Positions 53,180 through 61,049 of a stretch of 64,000 bases of DNA are shown here, piece by piece. The stretch lies in contig JAETPY010000003.1 in the NCBI GenBank assembly GCA_021770925.1, positions 1 to 64,000 of the forward strand. Reading direction: 5' to 3'. Source of the DNA: Erysipelotrichaceae bacterium (GTDB taxonomy: Bacteria > Bacillota_I > Bacilli_A > Erysipelotrichales > Coprobacillaceae). Numbering within the stretch: the stretch's first letter is position 1; each line of letters starts with the position of its first letter. Below the pieces are notes generated by a model. That model did not search any database. It saw only the letters and a program-made list of their open reading frames with translations, and was not told where the DNA came from. Position numbers and translations under genes: made by a program.

Positions 53180-54439
53180 ATGAAAAATATTTACGCTGTT
53201 TTGGACATCGGTAGTGCAACATTAAAGTTCCTTGTTGCAGAAGTAAGTAACATTAATGTAAATGTATTATTTGTTAAAACAATTCCTAGTCATGGCGTGA
53301 AAAAGGGAATTATTGAAGATGACCGTATCTTAACACGTGATATACGAAAAGTGATTGATGAAGCAGAAGCTTTTTTGGAAACAAAAATTACTAGTGTTGC
53401 TTTAACAATTCCAACGATAAAAGCTAAATTATATCAAAGTGACAGTAGTATCAGTCTTTTGGAGGGAGGTTCTAAAATCACTAGTGATGATATTGTTAGG
53501 GTCTTACGCTTATCATCAAAGTTTAAACGTTCTAAAGATGAAGAAGTAGTATCGATTATTCCAGTTAGATATCATAGTGATAAGGGAGCAACGATTGAGG
53601 CTCCAATTGGAGAGATTTCAAGAAACCTAATTGTCGATTCACTAGTTATTACAACTAGTAAGGAATTGCTTTATCCATATATTTCAGTAGTAGAGAAATG
53701 TGGAATTGAGGTACTTGATATTACTATCAATGCTTTTGCCTGCGCTAAGGAAGCATTCGATGCAGTCTATCTTCAAGAAGGTGCAGTTTTAATCGATATG
53801 GGTTATAAGACTTCAACAGTTTCGTTTTATAAAGATGGATATTTACAATACTTGACAGTATGTCAGGTTGGAGGGTATGATTTTACTAGAAATATTGCAC
53901 AAAATATGCAAATTTCTATGAATCAGGCTGAAGCTTATAAAATTAAGTATGGTTCATTAGATATTACCAAAGGTCAAAACGACATTATTCATACTACTGT
54001 TGTAGATGGTCAAAAACGTGATTATACACAGCAGGATCTGGCAGATTTATTACATGAAACTGCATATGAGGTAATGAATAAAATAAAAGAAAAAATAGCT
54101 GTGATCGATGATGGAGGCAAATATGAGACTTTAATTGTTGGGGGTGGCGGTGAATTGGAGATGCTTGATACCATTGCTAGTGAAGTATTAGGGTGTCCAG
54201 TTAGAATATATCGTCCAGAAACAATTGGAGCTCGTGATATGTCATTAGTAGCAGCAATTGGAATGATTTATTATTTAATGGAAAGAAAACAGATTGTTGG
54301 TGAATATACACCATCACTGGTTTTACCGGATATTACAAGCACCATGTCAATTAGATTTAAGGGTTTGACAAAAACAACCCCTAAAAATCAAAATGGCAAG
54401 GTATCAAAGTTATTAGATTCGTTTTTTAGTGAAGATTAA
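53180..54439 (+). CDS. ftsA: Cell division protein FtsA
   Basis: 419-aa actin-like ATPase tethering FtsZ. Phosphate-1 motif L-D-I-G-S-A-T-L-K-F, an SHS2 insert (about 85-165), phosphate-2 V-L-I-D-M-G-Y-K-T and adenosine motif V-G-G-G-G. The C-terminus ends L-D-S-F-F-S-E-D, somewhat acidic for a membrane-targeting helix. ATG 53180 follows AAGGAGA. Confidence 0.92.
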   Translation: MKNIYAVLDIGSATLKFLVAEVSNINVNVLFVKTIPSHGVKKGIIEDDRILTRDIRKVIDEAEAFLETKITSVALTIPTIKAKLYQSDSSISLLEGGSKITSDDIVRVLRLSSKFKRSKDEEVVSIIPVRYHSDKGATIEAPIGEISRNLIVDSLVITTSKELLYPYISVVEKCGIEVLDITINAFACAKEAFDAVYLQEGAVLIDMGYKTSTVSFYKDGYLQYLTVCQVGGYDFTRNIAQNMQISMNQAEAYKIKYGSLDITKGQNDIIHTTVVDGQKRDYTQQDLADLLHETAYEVMNKIKEKIAVIDDGGKYETLIVGGGGELEMLDTIASEVLGCPVRIYRPETIGARDMSLVAAIGMIYYLMERKQIVGEYTPSLVLPDITSTMSIRFKGLTKTTPKNQNGKVSKLLDSFFSED

Positions 54440-54465
54440 TATAAAAAGAGAGGAAACAAGTTATC

Positions 54466-55560
54466 ATGAGTGAAGAATTAGGATTTGAACAAGTAGCACG
54501 AATTAAAGTGATTGGTGTTGGTGGTGGTGGTAACAACGCTGTAAATCGAATGGTGGAAGAAGGAGTAGAAGGGGTAGAATTCTATGTTGCTAATACTGAT
54601 TTACAAGTGTTAAAACGTTCACCAGTTAAAAACAAAATTGAATTAGGTCGTGACTTGACTAAAGGATTAGGAGCTGGAGGGGAACCAGAAATTGGTAAAA
54701 AAGCAGCTCTTGAATCTGAGGCTGATATTCGTCAGGTCTTAGAAGGTGCTGATATGGTATTCATTGCTGCTGGTATGGGTGGTGGAACTGGAACTGGTGC
54801 TGCTCCTGTTTTTGCTAAGATTGCTCGTGAGTTAGGGGCGTTAACAGTAGGGGTAATCACAAAACCATTTACTTTTGAGGGAATGAAAAGAAAGAAGCAG
54901 GCGATTGCTGGGATTGAGGAATTACGTGCTAATGTAGATTCAATTATTACAGTATCAAATGACCGCCTATTACAATTGATTGGCGGACGTCCAATGCAGG
55001 AAGCTTTTAGAGAGGCTGATAATGTTTTACGTCAAGGGGTACAAACAATTACTGATTTAATTGCAATTCCGGCGTTTATCAACCTTGATTTTGCAGACGT
55101 TTCGGCAGTTATGAAAAATCGTGGAAATGCTTTGATTGGTATTGGTATGGCTTCAGGTGATGATAAAGCTAAAGAGGCAGCTAAACGGGCTATTTCTTCA
55201 CCTTTATTAGAAGTCTCAGTGGCTGGTGCTAAAGATGCAATTATTAATGTAACAGGTGGACCAAATATTTCGTTATTTGATGCTAATATTGCTTTGGAAA
55301 CCATTTCTCAAGAAGTTGGTGATGATATTAATACATATTTAGGTATTGCAATTAATGATAATTTAGATGATGATATTATTGTTACGGTTATTGCAACTGG
55401 TTTTGAAGAAGAAAAAGAGGATGAATTTGAACAACGTGCTAATATGTTAAAATCACGCAGCAGTGAAGATGTAGTACCATTGTCTGCACGTTTTGAAATG
55501 GACGATGATGAGGATGATGGTGATTTTCCACCTGCATTCATCAAAAATAGAAGAATTTAA
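54466..55560 (+). CDS. ftsZ: Cell division protein FtsZ
   Basis: 364-aa tubulin-like GTPase. Tubulin signature [13 protein letters not shown]-terminal [14 protein letters not shown]7 loop N-L-D-F-A-D-V. The linker is short and acidic and the C-terminal peptide is [10 protein letters not shown], which binds FtsA and SepF. A terminator follows. Confidence 0.97.
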   Translation: MSEELGFEQVARIKVIGVGGGGNNAVNRMVEEGVEGVEFYVANTDLQVLKRSPVKNKIELGRDLTKGLGAGGEPEIGKKAALESEADIRQVLEGADMVFIAAGMGGGTGTGAAPVFAKIARELGALTVGVITKPFTFEGMKRKKQAIAGIEELRANVDSIITVSNDRLLQLIGGRPMQEAFREADNVLRQGVQTITDLIAIPAFINLDFADVSAVMKNRGNALIGIGMASGDDKAKEAAKRAISSPLLEVSVAGAKDAIINVTGGPNISLFDANIALETISQEVGDDINTYLGIAINDNLDDDIIVTVIATGFEEEKEDEFEQRANMLKSRSSEDVVPLSARFEMDDDEDDGDFPPAFIKNRRI

Positions 55561-55587
55561 ATAAGCTAACTCGGTTAGCTTATTTTA
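55561..55587 (+). terminator. Intrinsic terminator after ftsZ
   Basis: ATAAGCTAAC-TCG-GTTAGCTTAT then TTTA; starts at the base after the stop codon. Confidence 0.8.
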
Positions 55588-55606
55588 TTAAAAAGGGGAT
55601 ATAAAA

Positions 55607-56383
55607 ATGAAAAAAATAGGTTTTATTGGTATGGGTAATATGGCTAGTGCTATTGCTGGGGGAATTATTAAAAGTGGTTTTATTGATGGACAAAAGGTTT
55701 ATGCATTTGATATTGATCGAGTAAAACTAGCTAAAATGAATGATGAATTTGATATTCAGGGCTGTGATAGTGAAATTGATTTAGTTGATAAAGTAGATTT
55801 AATTGTTATTGCAGTCAAACCCAATATTGTTGAAGAAGTTATAACTAAGATCAAAGATAATTTAGCAAATAAAGCAGTTATTTCAATTGTGGCAGGGTAC
55901 AATAATGATAGATACAATCAATTATTTTTATCTACAACACGTCATTTGACAATTATGCCTAATACACCAGCTTTGGTGTTGAATGGAATGACATTATTTG
56001 AAAAAGAAAATTCACTAACAAAAGAAGAACTAGAGTTTGTTAAAAAGATGTTTTCTAGTATTGGTGAAGTAGTGGTGCTGCCTAGTTATCAAATGAAAGC
56101 AGGCGGCAGTATTAGCGGTTGTGGACCTGCTTTTGTATATATGTTTATTGAAGCAATGGCAGATGGTGGTGTAAGTTTAGGGTTACCTCGTGATGTTGCT
56201 TATAAACTTGCAAGCCAAACCTTGGTTGGTTCAGGAATGATGCAAAAAGCGACTAATCTTCATCCAGGTATTTTAAAAGATCAGGTTTGTTCACCAGGGG
56301 GAATTACAATTAAAGGTGTAGAGACGTTAGAAGAAAATGGTTTTAGAAATGCTGTTTTTAAGGCGATAAAAGAATCAAATTAG
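55607..56383 (+). CDS. proC: Pyrroline-5-carboxylate reductase
   Basis: 258 aa. Last step of proline synthesis. NADPH-binding G-F-I-G-M-G-N-M-A-S-A-I, M-P-N-T-P-A-L, and the C-terminal G-S-I-S-G-C-G-P-A-F-V-Y-M and S-P-G-G-I-T-I-K-G. It sits between ftsZ and the sporulation genes, a position not seen in Bacillus. Bounded by terminators on both sides. Confidence 0.93.
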   Translation: MKKIGFIGMGNMASAIAGGIIKSGFIDGQKVYAFDIDRVKLAKMNDEFDIQGCDSEIDLVDKVDLIVIAVKPNIVEEVITKIKDNLANKAVISIVAGYNNDRYNQLFLSTTRHLTIMPNTPALVLNGMTLFEKENSLTKEELEFVKKMFSSIGEVVVLPSYQMKAGGSISGCGPAFVYMFIEAMADGGVSLGLPRDVAYKLASQTLVGSGMMQKATNLHPGILKDQVCSPGGITIKGVETLEENGFRNAVFKAIKESN

Positions 56384-56410
56384 TATCCTATTTATTTAGG
56401 ATACTTTTTC
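56382..56410 (+). terminator. Intrinsic terminator after proC
   Basis: AGTATCCTA / TAGGATACT stem with a 6-nt loop, T5. It leaves only about 55 nt for the spoIIGA promoter. Confidence 0.8.
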
Positions 56411-56415
56411 TTTTA

Positions 56416-56448
56416 CTGACATATTTTTAAACTTAAAAGAGATATGAT
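56416..56448 (+). promoter_or_regulatory. Candidate spoIIGA promoter with long spacer
   Basis: CTGACA (56416-56421) and TATGAT (56443-56448) are 21 nt apart. The B. subtilis spoIIG promoter is known for a similarly over-long spacer and for Spo0A activation. No clear Spo0A box was found in this short gap. Confidence 0.4.
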
Positions 56449-56464
56449 AATTAGGGGTGAAGAG

Positions 56465-57202
56465 ATGGAGGTATATATAGAATTTACTTATATAAGCAGT
56501 TTTTTAATTATTTTAGTAGCATTAGAGATGATGGGAATGTTACTTAGTATAGAAATGTCTTATTTACAGGTATTAAAACATAGTTTTTTATTAAGTTTAA
56601 TTATTTTGCTATTATATGTAGATAAATATAGTTGGGCTGTTTTAATTATTTGGATGATTATTTTTTATTGTTTGTATCACAAGCAAATATTTTTATATTA
56701 TCCCATCTTCATTTTTATTTATTTTTCAATTTTGTTTTTTACTAGTTCTCTTATTCCTGAAGCTTTTATTTATAATGGTGTTTTAATTACACCATTAAAA
56801 TCAAGTAGTATGATGTTGTTTGTAATTAGTTTGCTAGTGGTTTTGATGCAGGTAATGTTTATTATTTATTTGAAAAGAAAGGTAAGAATTAATAGTTATT
56901 TGTATCCGATTGAATTAGGTTATAATGGTAAGGAATATTTATTTGAAGGTTTTTTAGATAGTGGAAATGAGGTTTATTATGACGGCTTTCCATTGATTTT
57001 GATAAAAACAGGAATAATTGAACAGTATGATATTATTGATGTTATGGAATTAAATGATTTAAGAAGTAATCTAATTGAAGTTATAAAAGTGGATCAGTTA
57101 GTTGTTAATAAGCAAGTATTAAAAGATGTTTATGTGGGAATTATTACAGGAATTCATTATGATTGTTTATTAAATAAGGCGTTAATGGGAGGAATTTTGT
57201 AA
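56465..57202 (+). CDS. spoIIGA: Sigma-E processing peptidase SpoIIGA
   Basis: 245 aa. Five or so N-terminal helices (to about residue 140), then an aspartic protease-like domain with the catalytic Asp in F-L-D-S-G-N-E. It cleaves pro-sigma-E in the mother cell on a signal from the forespore. ATG 56465 follows GGGGTGA. Its stop codon overlaps the sigE start (TAATG). Confidence 0.9.
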   Translation: MEVYIEFTYISSFLIILVALEMMGMLLSIEMSYLQVLKHSFLLSLIILLLYVDKYSWAVLIIWMIIFYCLYHKQIFLYYPIFIFIYFSILFFTSSLIPEAFIYNGVLITPLKSSSMMLFVISLLVVLMQVMFIIYLKRKVRINSYLYPIELGYNGKEYLFEGFLDSGNEVYYDGFPLILIKTGIIEQYDIIDVMELNDLRSNLIEVIKVDQLVVNKQVLKDVYVGIITGIHYDCLLNKALMGGIL

Positions 57203-57897
57203 TGATAAAATTTATTTTAAAACTATTAAATAAAACTAGATATCTTTATTATATTGGTAGACATGATATTTTACCGCCACCACTTAAAAGTCTAGAAGAA
57301 AAAGAAGCTTTAGACAGATTGTCTAAGGGTGACAGCGAAGCCCGTGATTTACTGATTGAACATAATTTACGTCTAGTAGTTTATGTTGCTAAAAGATATG
57401 ATACAAGTCAAAACGGTGGAATTGAAGATTTAATCAGTATTGGAACGATTGGTTTAGTAAAAGCAATTAATACTTTTAAAGCTGATAAAAATATTAAATT
57501 AGCTACCTATGCTTCACGATGCATTGAAAATGAAATTTTGATGTTTTTAAGAAAGAACAATAAATTAAGACATGAAATATCATTAGATGAACCATTGAAT
57601 ATTGATTATGACGGTAATGAATTATTGTTATCAGATATTATTGGAACTGATAGCGATATTGTTAAAAATGAATTAGAACAAAGTGATCAAAAAACAATGT
57701 TCTATGAAGCATTTAAAGATTTGTCAAAACGTGAAAAAGAAATTTTGATGTTTAGGTATGGTTTGATGAATTATGATGAATTAACGCAAAAAGATGTAGC
57801 TAAAATGATGGGAATTTCACAATCTTATATATCAAGACTGGAAAAGAAAATTATAAAAAAATTAAGAAATAAATTAAATTATAATGAAATAAAATAA
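57202..57897 (+). CDS. sigE: Mother-cell sigma factor, pro-sigma-E
   Basis: 231 aa. The N-terminal about 28 residues are the hydrophobic/basic pro-sequence, followed by [10 protein letters not shown]. Region 2 has [16 protein letters not shown] and [18 protein letters not shown]; region 4 has [19 protein letters not shown]. Position after spoIIGA fits SigE. Confidence 0.96.
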   Translation: MIKFILKLLNKTRYLYYIGRHDILPPPLKSLEEKEALDRLSKGDSEARDLLIEHNLRLVVYVAKRYDTSQNGGIEDLISIGTIGLVKAINTFKADKNIKLATYASRCIENEILMFLRKNNKLRHEISLDEPLNIDYDGNELLLSDIIGTDSDIVKNELEQSDQKTMFYEAFKDLSKREKEILMFRYGLMNYDELTQKDVAKMMGISQSYISRLEKKIIKKLRNKLNYNEIK

Positions 57898-57926
57898 GTA
57901 TAAATTTGTCATATTTGCTAAAAATA
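57898..57926 (+). promoter_or_regulatory. Sigma-F-type promoter of sigG
   Basis: -35 GTATA (57898-57902), 14-nt spacer, -10 GCTAAAAATA (57917-57926), matching the sigma-F/G consensus except at one weak -10 base. Forespore transcription of sigG by sigma-F is known in Bacillus. Confidence 0.65.
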
Positions 57927-57945
57927 ATGATGAAAGAAGGCAAAT

Positions 57946-58722
57946 ATGAATAATTATCAAGTTATTATAAATGGTTATCATGAACCAAAAAAGAAACTTA
58001 CAACTAAAGAAACATATAAATTAATAGATCAGTATCAAGCTACTAAAGATCCAGCGATTAAAGAAATATTAGTCAATGATAATACTAAATTAGTCATTTC
58101 AATGACTAAACGTTTCTATGGACGATGTGATAGTAGTGAAGACTTATTTCAAGTTGGGATGATCGGCTTAATTAAAGCTATTGAAAACTTTGATACTAGT
58201 TACGGGTTAAAGTTTTCAACTTATGCAGTTCCTTTAATTATTGGTGAGATGAAACGTTATTTACGAGATAATCATCAAATTAAAATATCACGTTCAATTC
58301 GTGATTTAGCCTATAAAATTTTAAAGGTGAAAGACCGTTATTTGGTTAAATTCCAACGTGAGCCGACAGTTAAAGAATTGTCTCATGAATTAGAAGTTGA
58401 GCAAGATGCGGTTATTGAAGCTCTTTTATCAACTAACAGTATTTCTTCGTTACAAGAAGAAGTTAAGAATGATGATGGTAATAATTTGAAGATGATTGAT
58501 TCCTTAAGTGATGATAAAACAGTTGTATCGAGAACTAATGAAAAGATTGATTTGTATGATGCATTAAGAATGCTTGATCAAAAAGAACATCAAGTAATAA
58601 AACAGAGATATTTCGAAGGTTTATCACAAAGTGAAATTGCTAAAGAATTATTTATTTCACAGGCTCAAGTATCAAGAATTGAAAGAAAAGCGTTAAACAA
58701 TCTACATAATTACCTAAAATAG
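57946..58722 (+). CDS. sigG: Late forespore sigma factor sigma-G
   Basis: 258 aa, clearly similar to the SigF at 5587 (D-L-F-Q-V-G-M-I-G-L-I-K-A-I, L-K-F-S-T-Y-A-V-P-L-I-I-G-E-M-K-R). SigG is identified by location after sigE and by its longer N-terminus. Region 4 HTH: L-S-Q-S-E-I-A-K-E-L-F-I-S-Q-A-Q-V-S-R. AAGAAGG precedes the ATG. Confidence 0.95.
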   Translation: MNNYQVIINGYHEPKKKLTTKETYKLIDQYQATKDPAIKEILVNDNTKLVISMTKRFYGRCDSSEDLFQVGMIGLIKAIENFDTSYGLKFSTYAVPLIIGEMKRYLRDNHQIKISRSIRDLAYKILKVKDRYLVKFQREPTVKELSHELEVEQDAVIEALLSTNSISSLQEEVKNDDGNNLKMIDSLSDDKTVVSRTNEKIDLYDALRMLDQKEHQVIKQRYFEGLSQSEIAKELFISQAQVSRIERKALNNLHNYLK

Positions 58723-58745
58723 GCATATATTATAATGGTGATTTG

Positions 58746-58985
58746 ATGAGATTTGTAAAACTGCAATCAAAAGATGTAGTCAATGTAGTTGATGGCTGTA
58801 AAGTAGGGTTTATCAGTGATATTGAAATAGATTGGTGTACAAGAACTATTCAGGCTATAGTTGTAGAAAAATACAGTTTTTTTAAATTATTTTGTTTTTT
58901 TAAAGAAGCGCCATGTATCGTTATACCATTTGAGTGTGTAGTGAGCATTGGTGGTGATGTTATTCTGGTTTCAATTGAGCCATAG
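58746..58985 (+). CDS. ylmC: YlmC/YmxH-type PRC-barrel sporulation protein
   Basis: 79 aa PRC-barrel-like beta protein (S-K-D-V-V-N-V-V-D-G-C-K-V-G-F-I-S-D-I-E-I is the family start; ends with I-P-F-E-C-V-V-S-I-G-G-D-V-I-L-V). In Bacillus the homologue lies behind sigG. Role uncertain. ATG 58746 has GGTGA 4 nt before it; an overlapping TTG at 58743 is possible. Confidence 0.82.
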   Translation: MRFVKLQSKDVVNVVDGCKVGFISDIEIDWCTRTIQAIVVEKYSFFKLFCFFKEAPCIVIPFECVVSIGGDVILVSIEP

Positions 58986-58991
58986 GTAGTT

Positions 58992-59036
58992 AAAGACAAT
59001 GTAATTTTATTTGGAATTATGTTGTCTTTTTGGTTT
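58992..59036 (+). terminator. Intrinsic terminator after ylmC
   Basis: AAAGACAA / TTGTCTTT with an inner TAATT/AATTA, then TTTTTGG. Confidence 0.7.
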
Positions 59037-59152
59037 TTAGATTTGAAGATAATGTGAATTTATTTTTTTTAAAAGAGAGATGTTAATTATACTTTTATGA
59101 TGTGTTTTTTTGTGCTATAATGAGCTGGTAATGAAATAAGGAGGATTACTTC

Positions 59153-59584
59153 ATGGGATACGGACAAAAAGTAAAAAAATGGTTCTTTGATGAAGATGGT
59201 GATGAAGTTGAAGAATACGATGAAGTAGAGATTGATACTGAGCCAAAAACCAGTTTATTTGAACAAGCTAAATTTTCAAAAACTAGTGATGCTATAAAAG
59301 CATTAAATGCTAATAAAGATAGTCAATTAATTTTATTTGAACCTAGAGCTTTTGCTGAAACACAAGATATTGCTAATTATTTAAAACAGAAAAAAGCTGC
59401 TGTAATTAATTTACATCGTTTACAAAAAGAACAGTCTAAACGTGTGGTAGATTTTTTAAGCGGAGTAATCTTTGCAATTGAAGGAGATATTCAACGAATT
59501 GGGCCTAGAATTTTCTTATGTACGCCTAAAAACATCGGTGTTTCAGGAACAATTGATTTAGATGAAGAGGATACAGATGAATAA
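59153..59584 (+). CDS. sepF: Cell division protein SepF
   Basis: 143 aa. N-terminal amphipathic membrane helix (K-V-K-K-W-F-F), acidic linker, and the SepF core F-E-P-R-A-F-A-E-T-Q-D-I-A, K-K-A-A-V-I-N-L-H and R-V-V-D-F-L-S-G-V-I-F-A-I-E-G-D-I-Q-R-I split across two beta strands. Binds the FtsZ tail and shapes the septum. GGAGGA before the ATG. Confidence 0.95.
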   Translation: MGYGQKVKKWFFDEDGDEVEEYDEVEIDTEPKTSLFEQAKFSKTSDAIKALNANKDSQLILFEPRAFAETQDIANYLKQKKAAVINLHRLQKEQSKRVVDFLSGVIFAIEGDIQRIGPRIFLCTPKNIGVSGTIDLDEEDTDE

Positions 59585-59586
59585 AT

Positions 59587-59612
59587 AAGTATTAGTTATA
59601 CTAATACTTTTT
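59587..59612 (+). terminator. Hairpin between sepF and ylmH
   Basis: AAGTATTAG / CTAATACTT, 9 bp plus a T-A pair, loop of 3-5 nt, then T5. It ends only 4 nt before the ylmH ATG. Confidence 0.75.
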
Positions 59613-59616
59613 AATT

Positions 59617-60375
59617 ATGTTTGAGCATTTTAAAGGTGAAGAAGTTTTTGTTAAAAAGGTTCTAGAATTTAAAGATCAGGCTTTAAATAAACAAAGAATT
59701 GTTTTAACAAAGTTTTTAAACCCATATCATCAATCAATTGTTTATAGTGTTATTGGTAAATCTGATGATTTAATAGTTTTAGAAGATGGAGGTTTAATTA
59801 ATAGTGAGGCTAAAAGATTGATTATTGCACCATCATTTTATCAAATTGAAAAAGTGGATTTTGAAATAGCGTTAGTTAAAATTACATATGCTAAGCCTTT
59901 TGGTAAATTGGGTCATCGTGATATTTTAGGAGCTTTGATGTCTTTGGGGGTTAAAAGAGAGTTATTTGGGGATATTTATGAATATAATGATGATTTTTAT
60001 GTTGCTATGGATTTGAAAATTTATGACTATGTTAAAGATAATCTTACGATGATAAAAAAAAGTAAAGTGAAATTATCTTTGTCTGATGAAAAAATTGAAA
60101 TCATTCATCAATATACAAGTAAAACATTTATTGTTTCTTCGCTTCGCCTTGATAAAATAGTTAGCAGCTTTTATAACCTGCCTCGAAACAAAGCTGTAAG
60201 TTATATTCATGCAGGTTTTGTAAAAGTTAATCATAAAGAAGTTGAAGAAATAAGTTATTTGTGTAATAATAGTGATATAATATCGCTTCGGCGTTATGGT
60301 CGTGTTAAATTTATAGATACTAAAAGAAAAACAAAACAGGATAATTACGTTGTAGAAGGATATTTTTATAAGTAA
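59617..60375 (+). CDS. ylmH: S4-domain RNA-binding protein YlmH
   Basis: 252 aa. The N-terminal start M-F-E-H-F-K-G-E-E aligns with other YlmH openings (Y-x-H-F-x-x-E-E), so the start is secure. C-terminal S4 domain: L-R-L-D-K-I-V-S-S-F-Y-N-L-P-R-N-K-A, I-H-A-G-F-V-K-V-N. YlmH takes part in ribosome rescue and lies next to divIVA in many Firmicutes. There is no SD: a terminator-like hairpin occupies that place. Confidence 0.9.
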   Translation: MFEHFKGEEVFVKKVLEFKDQALNKQRIVLTKFLNPYHQSIVYSVIGKSDDLIVLEDGGLINSEAKRLIIAPSFYQIEKVDFEIALVKITYAKPFGKLGHRDILGALMSLGVKRELFGDIYEYNDDFYVAMDLKIYDYVKDNLTMIKKSKVKLSLSDEKIEIIHQYTSKTFIVSSLRLDKIVSSFYNLPRNKAVSYIHAGFVKVNHKEVEEISYLCNNSDIISLRRYGRVKFIDTKRKTKQDNYVVEGYFYK

Positions 60376-60387
60376 GGGAGTGAGACG

Positions 60388-60819
60388 ATGAAAGAAATAA
60401 AAAAGCAGTTTAGAGGCTATGATATGCAGACAGTTGATAATTTGATGATTGATTATGAAGATCAAATTAATAAGTTAAAAAGGCAGGTGGCCGCTTTAAC
60501 AAATGAACTTGATCATGCCAAAGAACAAAATTCTTTATTGCAGCATCGTGTCAACATTACTGAAAAAACAAATGAAGAGATAGCTCGTTTAGCTTTAAAA
60601 GAAGCTAGTGCTTTAATTGATAAAGCCAAACGAAATGCCAATATGATTTTAAAAGAATCATTAGATTATGTTCGTTCACTTTCAAGTGAAATGAATGATT
60701 TTAAGGATCAGGCAATTAAGTTCCGATCATCGGTTCAAAAAATGTCACAGGATATTTTGGATACGATTGATAATTCGGAAGTCTTTAATCTTATTAACGA
60801 AGAAGATGAAGATGAATAA
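60388..60819 (+). CDS. divIVA: Cell-pole / septum protein DivIVA
   Basis: 143 aa. N-terminal K-Q-F-R-G-Y-D-M-Q-T-V-D-N-L matches the DivIVA membrane-binding domain (F-x-R-G-Y-x-x-x-x-V-D). The rest is a long coiled coil (about 25-125) with an acidic tail. Marks curved membrane and recruits septal or pole proteins. GGAGTGAGACG before the ATG; 12 nt after ylmH. Confidence 0.92.
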   Translation: MKEIKKQFRGYDMQTVDNLMIDYEDQINKLKRQVAALTNELDHAKEQNSLLQHRVNITEKTNEEIARLALKEASALIDKAKRNANMILKESLDYVRSLSSEMNDFKDQAIKFRSSVQKMSQDILDTIDNSEVFNLINEEDEDE

Positions 60820-60844
60820 ATACGATGAAAGAGACTGTTTATAA

Positions 60845-61031
60845 TAAGATGTTTATAGAGAGCTGATGGCTGGTGTAAATCAGTAACTATTATTATAATG
60901 AATCACTCTGGAGTAGCACCTTGAAATTAGTAGGGGTCGCCGTTGATCGCGTTAAGATTATAAAGTGCGTATTGTAAAATACGAATTAAGGTGGTACCGC
61001 GATACATTCGTCCTTTTTAAGGACGTTTTTT
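60845..61031 (+). ncRNA. T-box leader (tRNA-Ile) of ileS
   Basis: T-box AAGGTGGTACCGCG at 60988-61001; terminator CGTCCTT / AAGGACG with TTTTTT at 61009-61031. The specifier is most likely ATC at 60902-60904 (in G-A-ATC-A-C), an Ile codon, which agrees with ileS downstream. Confidence 0.92.
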
Positions 61032-61049
61032 ATTTTATGGAGGAGAAAA

